A stretch of 64,000 nt of DNA from Lineus longissimus. Its lineage: Eukaryota > Nemertea > Pilidiophora > Heteronemertea > Lineidae. The notes beneath the pieces were generated by a model, which was given only the letters and a program-made list of their open reading frames with translations, was not told where the DNA came from and searched no databases. The position numbers were made by a program, and so were the translations under genes. The stretch is taken from the NCBI RefSeq assembly GCF_910592395.1, contig NC_088325.1, positions 11,660,109-11,724,108 of the forward strand, in the 5' to 3' direction. Of the stretch, positions 10,801 to 19,884 are shown piece after piece (the first letter of the stretch is position 1; every line of letters begins with the position of its first letter).

Positions 10801-13800
10801 AGTATTATGGTCTATAGATGTGCCTAAACCTATGTTGATACATCAATTCATGGACACCAATTAAATTTTGCAGAAGCAACCCATAGCTCGAAAGAAACAA
10901 ACAAAACTTTTAAAGTTGGCATCGATTTGATCGCTGTAGGGGGCTCACTGGTGGTCATCAGCATTGTCATCGGCATTGTCATAATCGTTATCAAACACAA
11001 GGAGATGTCCAGTGGCAAAAAAAAGGGTAAGTCACAATTTTCATTTTTGAGCACAAAAGGCCCTTCCCCAGATACATCTGTACCACCTATGGTCGGGAAA
11101 ACGAACCATCTATTGAATTTCAGGCCGATCCGATATCCTATACAGGGTGGTCCAGAAAAATGACAATATTGGTATCATTTTTCTTCAAGAAAGATTCCCC
11201 ATCCACTGGTCTCAATGGTTTTAGTATCCGGTTGCGTTTTTTCTGGACCACCTGAATAGCTTCCACGCAGTCATCTTGGATTTCGCATTCTGCAAAACAG
11301 GTCATCCGACGGGCTTCAATGTTCTGTCACATGTATGATGTTGTTGGGTGGGATTGATGCCCTATTGACTTTGGCTCGATCTGAAATTCAGGATGGCTAT
11401 CTGGCTGCCACAGCAGTGGTCTTCCTCTATATATCACAGTCATACCCGCAATGCACTGGCATAATGGAAAAGCTGCAATCTCCAATGGAAGAAACAGATG
11501 ACGTATAGCTCCACACCTAGACCAAGCAACCATAAATTACCAGTCATTTTGCGATGCTATACCTTAGGCTTGGAGGAGGGAGCAACGGGGACTTGCTGTG
11601 CTCTGCTTTTCATATGAATTCGTCATTTCAAATCGCTATGCAAATGTCTTATTTCGGCTCCTATACTCTAATGCATTCCTCCTTTCTTCAGGTGATGATC
11701 AGGAATCGCAAGAGTAAGTACGGTTAAAATATCACAGTGAGTCTACGAAAGACAAAACGTGTTAAATTGCATCCTGGCATAACCAGTGGTTTTCAATATA
11801 CTCCGCCTGTCGACCAGGATGAATGAATTGATGAATAAGTCCAGCATTTCTGCATTCCACCCAAATCCCTCCATTTGACATCTGTGACTGTAACATCGAG
11901 CAAAATGTCCCGTAGCAAATTATCTTTCCTGTGACTGCTGGGATTTATTTCTGAAGGGGGTCTAGTAGAAAATGATGAGAGGCTTGTTTTTGATTGATCA
12001 TCTAGATGCTCAAATTTATCATGATTGGTGTGATTTTCTCAGGAGAAAACATAAAAAAGTTACGGGCCCCCCTCTGCCTTCTTTTCGCACAGGCATTAGT
12101 AAGCCATACATTCCAGTTTGCATACGGTTGTGAGTTATGAAAGGCGCATGAATTTTGTCATAATTTCTACCATTTGTATCAATCACCTTGCTACAAAAAA
12201 TTAGCATCTTCTATGTCAGAATTTTAAGGATCATTCATCGCCCCAGCTGATCATTCACTTGATATAGTACTGACTTGCCTCTGCATACGTACCGTACCCT
12301 ATTCTTATCCCGGTGACTAAGGCGTTCTTCCGAATGCATGTTTTAAGCATATTTTGTTTTTAATTATTTCCGTAGCAATGTGGTAACTGGCCAGTCAGCC
12401 CTATTAGGAGGTCAAGTCAATCATGCGATGCGTCTCTCCCTTCCACGTTCAGAATGCGACCCTAATGAAAATCGCAAAGTTGCAAAATGTAAGTTCTGCC
12501 ACTGGATGAGTTAGATATACACTTTGCTCACCACTGCCATGACTCTGAGAGGAATTCATAGAAATTAGACATTGCTCGCATTACCTAATGATGTGCATCG
12601 GGCTAAATTTCAATGGGAAATCGGGAAAAAAATGTCAAAATGAAAATCTGAAATTGATCCTCAATCGAACTTGAAAAATATGTATTTGTTTTCTTGAGAC
12701 ATGTAAAAATTTGGTAATTGTCTATCATTTTTCTTCCCTAACCAGTAAAAATAAATTTTCCAGCAAAACTCCGAACGCCTGATGTCGTGTCGGACACGAA
12801 TCAGTACGCCGAGAGTGCGGCTCTCCACGTGCCCGTCGGCAAGAACGGGAGTCAGAAGGAAGTTCGCCCGACATTGCTCAGGCCGACACAGCCCGCAAGT
12901 CCTGCTAAGGAACATCTATACGGGAATGTGAAAAGGAAGATCCAGCCACAGCAAAAGGGTGGCAGTGGAGGTGTACCGAAGGTGAGTTGACCCTCAAGTG
13001 ACCTGCGATGTCCTGAAAATATGAAACACAGTAACTCAATTTTTGGAGCCAAATATATACATGTATATATACATTTGTTTATTGTCACCTATTGAATAGT
13101 CGGCCTTTCACAGGCCTATGAGACAGTACAGAATATTACTCGATAAAACTTCGTTTCTCACACGATAAATTATTTCAACATATTTTGCAACACGTCTGGC
13201 AATACAAGAGTTCTTGAGCATAGTTTAATGAATGATGACCTCCTACAGCTCAGTATCCCCTTAAGCACATAGCACTAACAATAGAAATGCCTCATATCCG
13301 TAAATTTTGGAAGATAGCCCAATGCAAACATCCTGGCACCAGTTGTTGTAAATACTCAGCCTCTCGGTATTTCAGTCATAGGAGTAAAAAGCCTGATCTC
13401 AGGATGAATGTAACTCCTGACGGTTGTTATTTAGGCGGATTACGAAAATCGTATTTTGAAATTGCATGAAATTGCAATTTAGGCGTGACCTTTATCAAAC
13501 GTTTTGACAACCCTCGAACAGTAATTTTAATTCTATATATTTTCAGTGAAAACACGAACAACATAAAATCAACAGGCACCCAAATATATGTCCTGGTTTA
13601 TGGTAATACCAATAGATCGTATAGTATTGTCGCACATCTAGCAAGGTGCTTAAGTCCAGTCTAAGATTCAAGATGTGTGCAACAACAGTTACTGAGGTAT
13701 CAATCTGTTTTTTTCAGCCAATTGGAGTGGACGGCACAGTGTACGCGAAACTTTCGTTCCAACCTGCTAAACACGACCATCCAGTAAGGCGGACTGAAGA

Positions 13801-13888
13801 GCCATCACCATACTCAACTGTCGATTTCAGCCGAAAGGCGCCGCCTTTGGAAGAGGAAGAAGAAGTACTTGTGCAGTACATTACTTAG
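4731..13888 (+). CDS. Receptor gene A: five-Ig-domain transmembrane protein with ITIM-like tail
   Basis: Ten exons splice in one frame: 4731-4806, 5941-6267, 6731-7000, 7149-7439, 9010-9303, 9820-10122, 10874-11026, 12453-12488, 12764-12981, 13718-13888. They total 2139 nt and 712 residues. All introns have GT..AG borders and are phase 1 except the last (phase 0). Predicted protein: signal peptide 1-26, five Ig domains of about 90-110 residues each in its own exon (about 27-520), membrane helix about 537-560, and a cytoplasmic tail with tyrosines at 598, 636, 665, 688 and 710. Y665 (TVYAKL) and Y688 (SPYSTV) fit the ITIM pattern, and Y636 (YGNV) fits a GRB2 SH2 site. In vertebrates such tails recruit SHP phosphatases and dampen signalling at the cell surface; that role here is inferred. 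The ligand is unknown. Confidence 0.85.
4748..5525 (+). repeat. 69-bp minisatellite derived from the signal-peptide exon, gene A
   Basis: About eleven units. The CAG of each unit is spaced 69, 69, 69, 69, 69, 70 and 69 bases apart in the first eight, with looser units to the end. Each unit repeats a pyrimidine tract with CTACTCAG, a 32-nt segment CCTGGGAC...ACAAA, and GTAAGT. It is therefore a copy of the 3' half of exon 1 plus its splice donor, with an acceptor-like site in front. The 69-bp period equals 23 codons, so the exon 1 frame stays open through six units (to 5156). Confidence 0.9.
5941..6267 (+). CDS. Gene A exon 2, Ig domain 1
   Basis: 327 nt, phase 1 to phase 1, after TTCTTTTCAG and before GTAAGT. 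It has the V/I-set landmarks: Cys in LECN, Trp in VSWYKD, and DHGEWLCEAD before the last strand. Two further Cys (HNCS and VQCD) may form a second disulfide. One N-glycosylation site (NCS). This is the exon that differs most in protein sequence from its gene B counterpart. Confidence 0.9.
6731..7000 (+). CDS. Gene A exon 3, Ig domain 2
   Basis: 270 nt, phase 1-1. Landmarks are VKFTCNAEN, YTWTKIG and KSDAGKYVCVAKNDAG, a textbook I-set Ig fold. The exon starts with a Pro-rich linker (PPLTPTVTNPSPV). N-glycosylation site NVT. Absent from gene B. Confidence 0.9.
7149..7439 (+). CDS. Gene A exon 4, Ig-like domain 3, lacks the core Trp
   Basis: 291 nt, phase 1-1, after CTTTTTCAG. The Cys pair is present (TFTCEAN and KFYCEATWP), but the usual core Trp position reads SVKLIRH. 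The pattern resembles C2-type domains of nectin/CD80-like proteins. Three N-glycosylation sites (NGT, NET, NSS). Absent from gene B. Confidence 0.85.
9010..9303 (+). CDS. Gene A exon 5, Ig domain 4
   Basis: 294 nt, phase 1-1, after TCTATTTGCAG. Landmarks are CFECDTSGGNP, YQWLWKK and DESGTYSCKAWNLGG. An additional Cys (ECVCFEC) precedes the core Cys. Typical I-set/C2 domain. Absent from gene B. Confidence 0.9.
9820..10122 (+). CDS. Gene A exon 6, Ig-like domain 5, lacks the first core Cys
   Basis: 303 nt, phase 1-1, after TTCTCCCACAG. It keeps the Trp (DYIWSKDG) and second Cys (YTNYSCSVKT), but the B-strand Cys position reads MFKLFIVAN, so the standard disulfide cannot form. N-glycosylation site NYS. 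Membrane-proximal domain, absent from gene B. Confidence 0.8.
10251..10279 (+). pseudogene. Decayed stalk exon in gene A
   Basis: Matches the gene B stalk exon, but the acceptor is TTTACAC instead of TTTACAG, an internal part is missing and the GTGAGT donor is lost. Gene A therefore probably goes straight from Ig 5 to the membrane exon. Confidence 0.75.
10874..11026 (+). CDS. Gene A exon 7, stalk and transmembrane helix
   Basis: 153 nt, phase 1-1. Encodes a short stalk EATHSSKETNKTFK with an NKT glycosylation site, then an uncharged helix rich in Val/Ile (LIAVGGSLVVISIVIGIV) and a basic stop-transfer KHKEMSSGKKK. This orientation places the Ig domains outside the cell. Confidence 0.9.
11141..11257. 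mobile_element. Mariner-like MITE hairpin in intron 7 of gene A
   Basis: The ends TACAGGGTGGTCCAGAAAAA and TTTTTTCTGGACCACCTGA are inverted repeats of the mariner type TACAGGGTG(N)CC. In unit 2 only the left part survives (from 29918), because about 70 bp including the right arm is deleted. Confidence 0.75.
11692..11713 (+). CDS. Candidate 22-nt micro-exon in gene A (tail switch)
   Basis: A strong acceptor (CCTTTCTTCAG) and a GTAAGT donor bracket 22 nt that are identical in both gene copies. Joined to the membrane exon it reads GDDQESQ. Its length is not a multiple of three: splicing on to the 36-nt exon meets a stop (EMRP then TAA), and reading through the donor gives GAG TAA. Either way the ITIM tail is lost. 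Skipping it keeps the full tail in frame. It may be an alternative or poison exon; unproven. Confidence 0.45.
12453..12488 (+). CDS. Gene A exon 8, 36-nt cytoplasmic exon
   Basis: Phase 1-1 between a pyrimidine-rich acceptor (TCTCTCCCTTCCACGTTCAG) and GTAAGT. Encodes ECDPNENRKVAK. It fits exactly in frame between the membrane exon and the next exon, which is the main support. The base sequence is unchanged in gene B (31055-31090). Confidence 0.75.
12764..12981 (+). CDS. Gene A exon 9, cytoplasmic tail with YGNV
   Basis: 218 nt, phase 1 to phase 0, donor GTGAGT. Encodes a Pro/Lys-rich, low-complexity segment with two tyrosines, NQYAES and HLYGNV. The second is a YxN site of the GRB2 SH2 type. 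An alternative acceptor (CCTAACCAG at 12736-12744) would add 20 nt that are out of frame. Confidence 0.85.
13329..13406. repeat. Small CATCCTGG..CAGGATG repeat
   Basis: Short element with inverted ends CATCCTG and CAGGATG and the internal words GGCACCAG and CTCTCG. Relatives are at 45750-45853, around 11770-11815 and, on the opposite strand, around 15230-15270. The unit 2 counterpart is at about 31919-31996. Confidence 0.5.
13718..13888 (+). CDS. Gene A exon 10, ITIM-like tail and stop
   Basis: 171 nt including TAG, after CTGTTTTTTTCAG. Contains TVYAKL and SPYSTV, spaced 23 residues as in tandem-ITIM receptors, then an acidic run of five Glu and C-terminal VQYIT. It is identical, base for base by eye, to the gene B exon. 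Confidence 0.9.
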   Translation, partial: PIGVDGTVYAKLSFQPAKHDHPVRRTEEPSPYSTVDFSRKAPPLEEEEEVLVQYIT

Positions 13889-16783
13889 TTACGAAATTGG
13901 CCTTTGTGCATCTTAATCTCCTGGTGACACATCATACACACGAAGTAATCATTGAAGATTTCCTGTACATGTGTATCTGGCCCATTGAAATAGGCTCGGA
14001 TGCAGCTGTACATCGAACCTATATGCAATCAAACAATCAGGAATGTAATTCAGATCTCGATGCGACATTTATTATAAGGGGACAGTTGTATTTTCTCTAT
14101 GAAATGCTCTATTTTAGTAAGTAGTCTGTGCTCACTTGTTTCAAATCTGTTTCTGCATGTAATTGGATTTTGTTTGCTTAGATGTACAGTGCTTATAGAA
14201 TATGCGCTGATTATATATTCGGTTATATATCACGGCAAAGCTCATTTAAAGGGACCACCTGGGCGAGGGGTTAACCTGGCCAGAATAATACGCCTTCTTG
14301 CCATTATGCGTCGCCACTTGTAGTAGCAGACTGATGCTGATCTCTAAATATGATTTTCGTCTGTGTAGCAAGGCATTTTTGAACATGGCTTGTGGATTTC
14401 AGGCAGGCCTTGGCTTACACCCTGTTCTAGTGCATTGTTTACTGCAGTTCAATGAATTTTTAATCACCTATGAACATTCGGTTTTCTTTTTTGTTCATTT
14501 GAGTTTCATGTACATAAATGTATCACTTAGTGCTTTTACATATTTGTTAATAGGTTACATGTGCATACATGTTGATCATGTTATAATTATATAGTCATGT
14601 ATATGTAACAAGAAGTTTGCACTAGATTTGGCCGAAGGAAAAGGTTGGTAAAATGATGAGTTAGGTTCGGAAATGACTATTTGGGACAATTTTGAGAACA
14701 AAATGGTTTCAAGATTGAAATTACAGGGGTATTGCCTCCGTAGCCTCCAACGCGCATTGTCTGGAACCTGAGCAATGTCAATACATTTAGTTTCAAAATC
14801 AAATTATATGCTTGGAAGGAACTTGAGAATCAGAATGCATTGACTTTATGTGAAAAGACCATTTTATGAATTACGTTTTGCATTTCAAATTGAACCGGAT
14901 TGTCAAACATTATAAGAAAAAACAACTCAGAAAATTCAGATATGGCTTTGGTCTCGTTTTGGAGACAAACGCCTGCGCTTCACGTGACGGCAACAACTCT
15001 GGCTCGGTGACTGTTTTAAAGCTTAGAAATCATTTAAATTTACATTCAATATACATGAACAAGCATCAGTCTAAGTACATTTTATATTATTGTAAAATTT
15101 CGGTAGTTTCATGGGTGGTTTCATGGGCATGGTTTTATGATTTTAGAACGTTCCAAGGTTAGAACCAACTCTGAGATACAGGTTTTTGATACTCCTACTA
15201 TACCTCTTATATAAAAATTTGAGATATCGAGAGGCGGAGTATATTGAACACAACTGGTGCCAGGATGACGACGTGCCGGTTGTTCACTAATCTAAAAATC
15301 CAAATCTAATCTAAATCTTTCCAGTCTAGTGACTTTCTGTTAAGTTTATTCAAGATGTGAAGGCCTCGTTTATTAAGGGTTTTGTTCATGTTCGTTATAA
15401 TTGTATGTATTTTGTACCTTGTGATGTTGGTAATTATGTAATGGATATTTTTGTGTTACACGAAAATCAATCGATGCAAACGAAATAGAAAAAAAGGCAC
15501 CAATGTAAAATATTACCCGGTGATTTTTTACTTGTGTGTATGGAAAATATGACATCTTAGATAGTTGCATTATTTTATTTTTCGTTTCATAAGTGTGCCT
15601 GTCAGTTGAGTTTTAATTAAGGGGCAACTTATTGATGTTATTGAGTAGTATCATTTTAGATATTTTGTTGTAGACATTTTGTTACTTATTACACGGGTTT
15701 TAAAAACTCTGGACATTTTTGTTTTGTGTCAGTCCGAACGATTCCAAAGACAGTATTGGTAAGATATTATCCTTATGGTTTGTTAGGTCGTGATTTCAAG
15801 ATTTCGATACTGATATTTTAATTTGAGAGGAAGATCAATGTGATAAACATAGCTCTTCTAAGCCAGTTTTTCCTTAATTAATCAGACACTTCCATTGACC
15901 AGTACCTTTGTTAAGAAATTCATATTATGAAAGAATATTTTTGTAATAGTTGCGAAGATTCTAGAAATCAGGTTATTTGAGCTACATGTAGATTATATCA
16001 GAAAGGCACATACGGTATGTGCACTTCGACATTGTAATCTGGGTAGTGTTACTCTATCATTCTACATGTACCTCAAAAAAGCACTGGTGTGAAAAGAAGA
16101 CTGGCACATCTACACATCACTGTATATAATGTACAGTTTGTACGGGTTGAAGTGAGCCCCTTCTGGTTGCTCCTCGAAACCCCTGATTGATTTCTGTGGA
16201 GACCAGGGTAATAATACAGTATCCAAAAAACGCATTGAACAGGGAAACATGGAAAAGCGCTATCTAAGAACTCAATATTATTATCATTATTAATATTAAA
16301 TGCACACATTTACTGTAGTAATCAGATTCTGCCGAGCTGGCTTTAAAATCAGGTTGGGCGTTTTTTCAGAAAAAAAGGAACGATCGGCCCAACAACATCC
16401 ATTCTGAGATTGATTCCCACTTAAAGAAATCCAGTCGTGGCACAAGTCTTTATTAATATTAAGACTAGCTGAACGTGGTTAAAATAACAAAATTTTTAAT
16501 TAATTCTTATGCAGCTCATTGGCTACATAATGAACTACTTGAGGGAAACTCGAAACTGCAAACATTCATCAATGGAAGCTTATTCCCGCCTTAGGTTTTA
16601 ACCGGGCCGTTCAAAAATCCCAATTTCTATAAGCGTTTCGCTATAGGTTTCCTGTAACAGCTGAGTGCAACGTCGGTGATATGTTAGGAAGATTATATTT
16701 GATGAAGATTTCGATTTTTGCGGATCTGTTTCCGAAATAAAACATTGATTGTATTTTAACACTGGTTAACCGTATGCAATAAA
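13889..16783 (+). other. Long 3' untranslated region of gene A (inferred)
   Basis: No further coding exon seen. The first canonical AATAAA after the stop that is also kept in unit 2 is at 16736, with a second at 16778, giving a 3' UTR of about 2.9 kb if no earlier variant signal is used. The segment near 15200-15270 carries the small dispersed repeat that pairs with CATCCTGGCACCAG. The 15.8-16.7 kb part is missing from unit 2. Confidence 0.5.
16736..16783 (+). terminator. Candidate poly(A) signals of gene A
   Basis: Two AATAAA hexamers (16736-16741 and 16778-16783) with GT-rich sequence after the second (ACATGTGTAGG, TTTGTCTTCGTTTTG). Both are conserved in unit 2 at 34429 and 34477. Confidence 0.55.
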
Positions 16784-16990
16784 CATGTGTAGGCAATTTA
16801 CATTTGTCTTCGTTTTGTCCTTTAGTACATATATGTGCTGTTACTTACTAGCTTGGACAGCTTGCATATGGGATATATGTGGCGAGAAGGATAAAACCCC
16901 TGCTTGCCACGGCTTCACTGGGCAGTTATCGTGGATTGACGAATCTGTGGAGTTTGCAATTGGCGAACTCATAAACGGGCGAAAGACAGT

Positions 16991-17205
16991 AATAGGCAGT
17001 TTTCGCCAAACCCCAGGAACGTCAACGAGAACATAAGCGTGCCGAATAGTGGGACAGGCGGTCGCGTTGGCGTTTCGGCAACTTTGTACATCCCCTGAAA
17101 CGCCAAAGTGACCGATTATCCCATTGTTTCGCCTCCTCATGATGTCGAACAATGGGGAACATGTTCACGTTGGCGTTTCGGGATATCTTCCAAAGCTCCC
17201 AACTA
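16991..17205. mobile_element. GAAACGCC-family MITE, unit 1
   Basis: Contains inverted blocks with TTGGCGTTTCGG and CCTGAAACGCCAA around CCCATTGTTTCGCCTCC / AACAATGGGGAAC. The same ends and core occur at 36825-37000 and 39710-39843. This copy is more complex and looks like two nested hairpins. Unit 2 has the counterpart at about 34690-34905. Confidence 0.6.
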
Positions 17206-17799
17206 TACAGTGCCTTCTTTGGGTCCAATAAAAGGCATTATACGGCGCCACCAGTTGATTATCATACCACATACTGTGTTAACTGTTTGCGAGGGGGAAA
17301 AACCACTTGCGGCGCAACCAACATTGGTGTATGACTGCGCCGAAACAAAGTATGCACTGTAGGTATTGTACTGTATTCCAACGGGAGAAAAACAGTGCCG
17401 ATGTAGCCTAGCCACTTTGTGTGCCCCCACATAAGAGAACATTCATGTATTCCTGATGGGAAAATACCATTTACCTTTGAACACATGGCTCGCTGTCCTT
17501 TTAGAACGCTCTGCTGTCAGTAACATCCTTTGCAGGCCTTATCTTGGAGTAACCAGGCTGGTAACTCTACATAATGAACTTCCCGCGCTATTTCCTCCCC
17601 AGCCTCCGCTCTTGGCGCGCGTTGGCTGGAAGCTGAGTAATAGCAATACATTGAGGGTCAAGATGGAGAGTCCGAGCCCTTATCAATGTTTCAACTAAAT
17701 GATGATTTATTTTTTTTGGGGAGGGGGGTCACAATTACGCCAGCAAAATCATTTTTCTTTGTGTATACTTTTATTCTGAAAAGTCGTCGGACTTTTGTC

Positions 17800-18055
17800 G
17801 GGGGTCATAGGCCTTCCCATATTTGAATCTACCACCTTCTCACTTTCCTGGGGCCTTGCTGGCTGAATTTTTAGGCCATTGTGCTTGGCTTCGGCTTCAG
17901 TTACTTAGTATCAGAAAAGAAAATGTCGGATACTATTCGAAAGCGTGGCTTTCTCTCCCGAAATTTTGATATCATGCCATTATTCTTGTAAGATAACATC
18001 TAAAAATTCTCTTTTTTCGGTAGAGTGTGAAGTTAAGTACGTGAGGGCTCGATAT
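17800..18055. repeat. Right-end repeat of unit 1, related to the unit's left end
   Basis: Aligns by eye with about 175-440: shared words include CACTTTCCT, GGCCTTGCT, GCTGAATTT, GGCTTTCTCTCCCGAAAT and GATAACATC. Same orientation and clearly older divergence than between the units. The unit 2 counterpart is about 35510-35755. Direct repeats at both ends of the unit could have mediated unequal crossing-over. Confidence 0.65.
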
Positions 18056-18056
18056 G

Positions 18057-18521
18057 GCTGCTTGTAATAGGCCTTTTACACGGTTTTTGTTGACATTTAT
18101 GTATACATATACATGTATTTCATTTTTCAGCTTTGAGTTTTGAGCAGCCCATCCCCGTGTACCGCACAATGGTTTTTTTCTGTAATAGTGTCTTATTTAG
18201 GTCCAGGACAGTAGCACTGGTATAGGCCTAATTCTACACAGTGCCTAGTATAGTGCATCGTATAAGTGCATGTTTTGTGAATGGAAAGTGTCCTACTTCT
18301 TGTCGCACCAGAAGATGTGAACATTTTTCCAGGGGACAAAAACAAGTATATTGTGTCCAACACGGAATGCATTAGTTGCCCCCTTCCGGAGAGTTAGCTC
18401 CATGTACATTTATAACTTTCTCACTTCGATCATTTTCCAGGTAAAACGGGTGAAGCAGTTGACAACATTGAGCGAAGCAGCCCACCTGCAGATGTATGTA
18501 CCACCATGCCCAAAAGGAAGT
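18057..18521. other. Segment present in unit 1 and absent from unit 2
   Basis: Unit 2 jumps from CGATATGGCT to CATGTCA (about 35758) with no trace of these 465 bp. It could be an insertion in unit 1 or a deletion in unit 2; no terminal repeats or target duplication were found. A frame near 18440-18560 (VKQLTTLSEAAHLQ) is too short to judge. Confidence 0.6.
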
Positions 18522-18712
18522 CTCATGTCAGTATATCAAATACTTTGATTCACAATTATCAACATTGCCCACAAGCTCGCACTCTCATGGAAGGGAATGA
18601 AATGAAAAGTAGCTGGTGTGATGGAATTATGCCTTGACGTATAAACGAAATCCTTTGTTGATGCGGCCTAGCGTTCAAGAACCTCTCCCTTAGTTATAGA
18701 CTTTAGTTCTAG

Positions 18713-19884
18713 GCGGAGCCAGCACAGCAGGATGCAAGATCTCGCATTCCCAGACCAGAAATTGATTGATTAAGATAACAAAACATGTTTCTCTCGTCAA
18801 CGCCTTCCCCAGCAGTCCAAGGGAAAAACATCGTTGATGATTTCTTATCGCTGAAAATTTCTTTAGCGCTGATAACCCGTAATTTTGACAAACTAGTCCA
18901 CTGTACCCGGTGGCCGCCATCATCAGAGTTTCACCGGGTGATTGACTTTTAATTTTATGTTCTCTCGTGGGTAGTAGGCCTAATGAGGTGGGCAGTATCA
19001 TTTGCTCTGACCATGAAGTGACCGATGAGAAGTGAGATGTCAGCTCACAAGATCATTTGCATAAGATATTGATGACGTTTTAGTCACGTGACAGGCGGAC
19101 ATCGACACTTATTTCTACGCATTTGAGCTTATTCCAAAGTAAATTATCTTTGACCCTGCATTGTTTTTAGCATGAATGATACCATAGAGTAAGAGAGAGA
19201 AATATTCAGAACAATTATGTAGTATTTCCAACACTCGGACATGTGCCAGATTGAATCTAACTGCCCAAGTTAGAAAGCCTGAATCCATTACGAAACCGCA
19301 TGTTTGTCCGACATTGCCTGTAATTCAGCGATGGGGAAATAGAGGGCAGCAGCTGCAGTAACGTCATCTTCGCGGAATGCTATTCAAAAATCGGGCTTCG
19401 TAAGGACACTTTCGGGACCCGTTAAATGCTACATGCAAAATCTGGGGTCGCTCAGCCATTCGGTATGGGAGATATGAGCGCACAAACAAACAAACAAACA
19501 AACAAACACACAAACTTTTCTCGAATTTATAAAGTAAGGAAAATTTCTGTAGTGCTGATAAGCCGTAATTTTGACAAATATTATAGTTTTGACTTGTACT
19601 ATTTTCAGCATAATTAGCACTCCGCACAACTTTTTATTACATGAGTTCCGTTTCTTTCAATATTTGAGTTAGCAAGTGTCCAAATAAGCATGCTTATTAT
19701 GAATAAACCTTCTGTGACGTCACTCTGTTTCTGCCTTATCTTGTTTTTTGGTTTCACAATCCACTCAAAAGAGAATTGTACATAAACTCAACTGGTAAAG
19801 GTTTTCAGCGAAATATAATTGCATTCCTCATGATTCTATTAAATGGTCAACATGTGTTGTTGGCTATTTCCTCTAAATAATTCA
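18713..19884. other. Spacer between aligned copies; inferred left end of unit 2
   Basis: No gene seen. It holds two related 35-40-bp words (about 18858-18895 and 19536-19575, sharing GCTGATAA(C/G)CCGTAATTTTG) and a CAAA microsatellite. No match within the window apart from those words. Confidence 0.5.
19482..19515 (+). repeat. (CAAA)n microsatellite
   Basis: About eight CAAA units with one CACA interruption at the end. Confidence 0.9.

Larger units (their letters stand above)
1..18712. other. Tandem duplication unit 1 (left end outside window)
   Basis: This stretch aligns by eye with unit 2, base 1 matching base 19885. Similarity runs through the 5' flank, receptor gene A and its long 3' region, and stops after the shared word CTTTAGTTCTAG. 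The sequence from 18713 to 19884 has no counterpart after unit 2. In a simple tandem duplication it would be the left end of unit 2, so the matching left end of unit 1 should lie just upstream of the window. Larger differences from unit 2 are a foldback insertion, four extra Ig exons, about 0.9 kb near 15.8-16.7 kb and about 465 bp near 18.06-18.52 kb. Confidence 0.9.
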
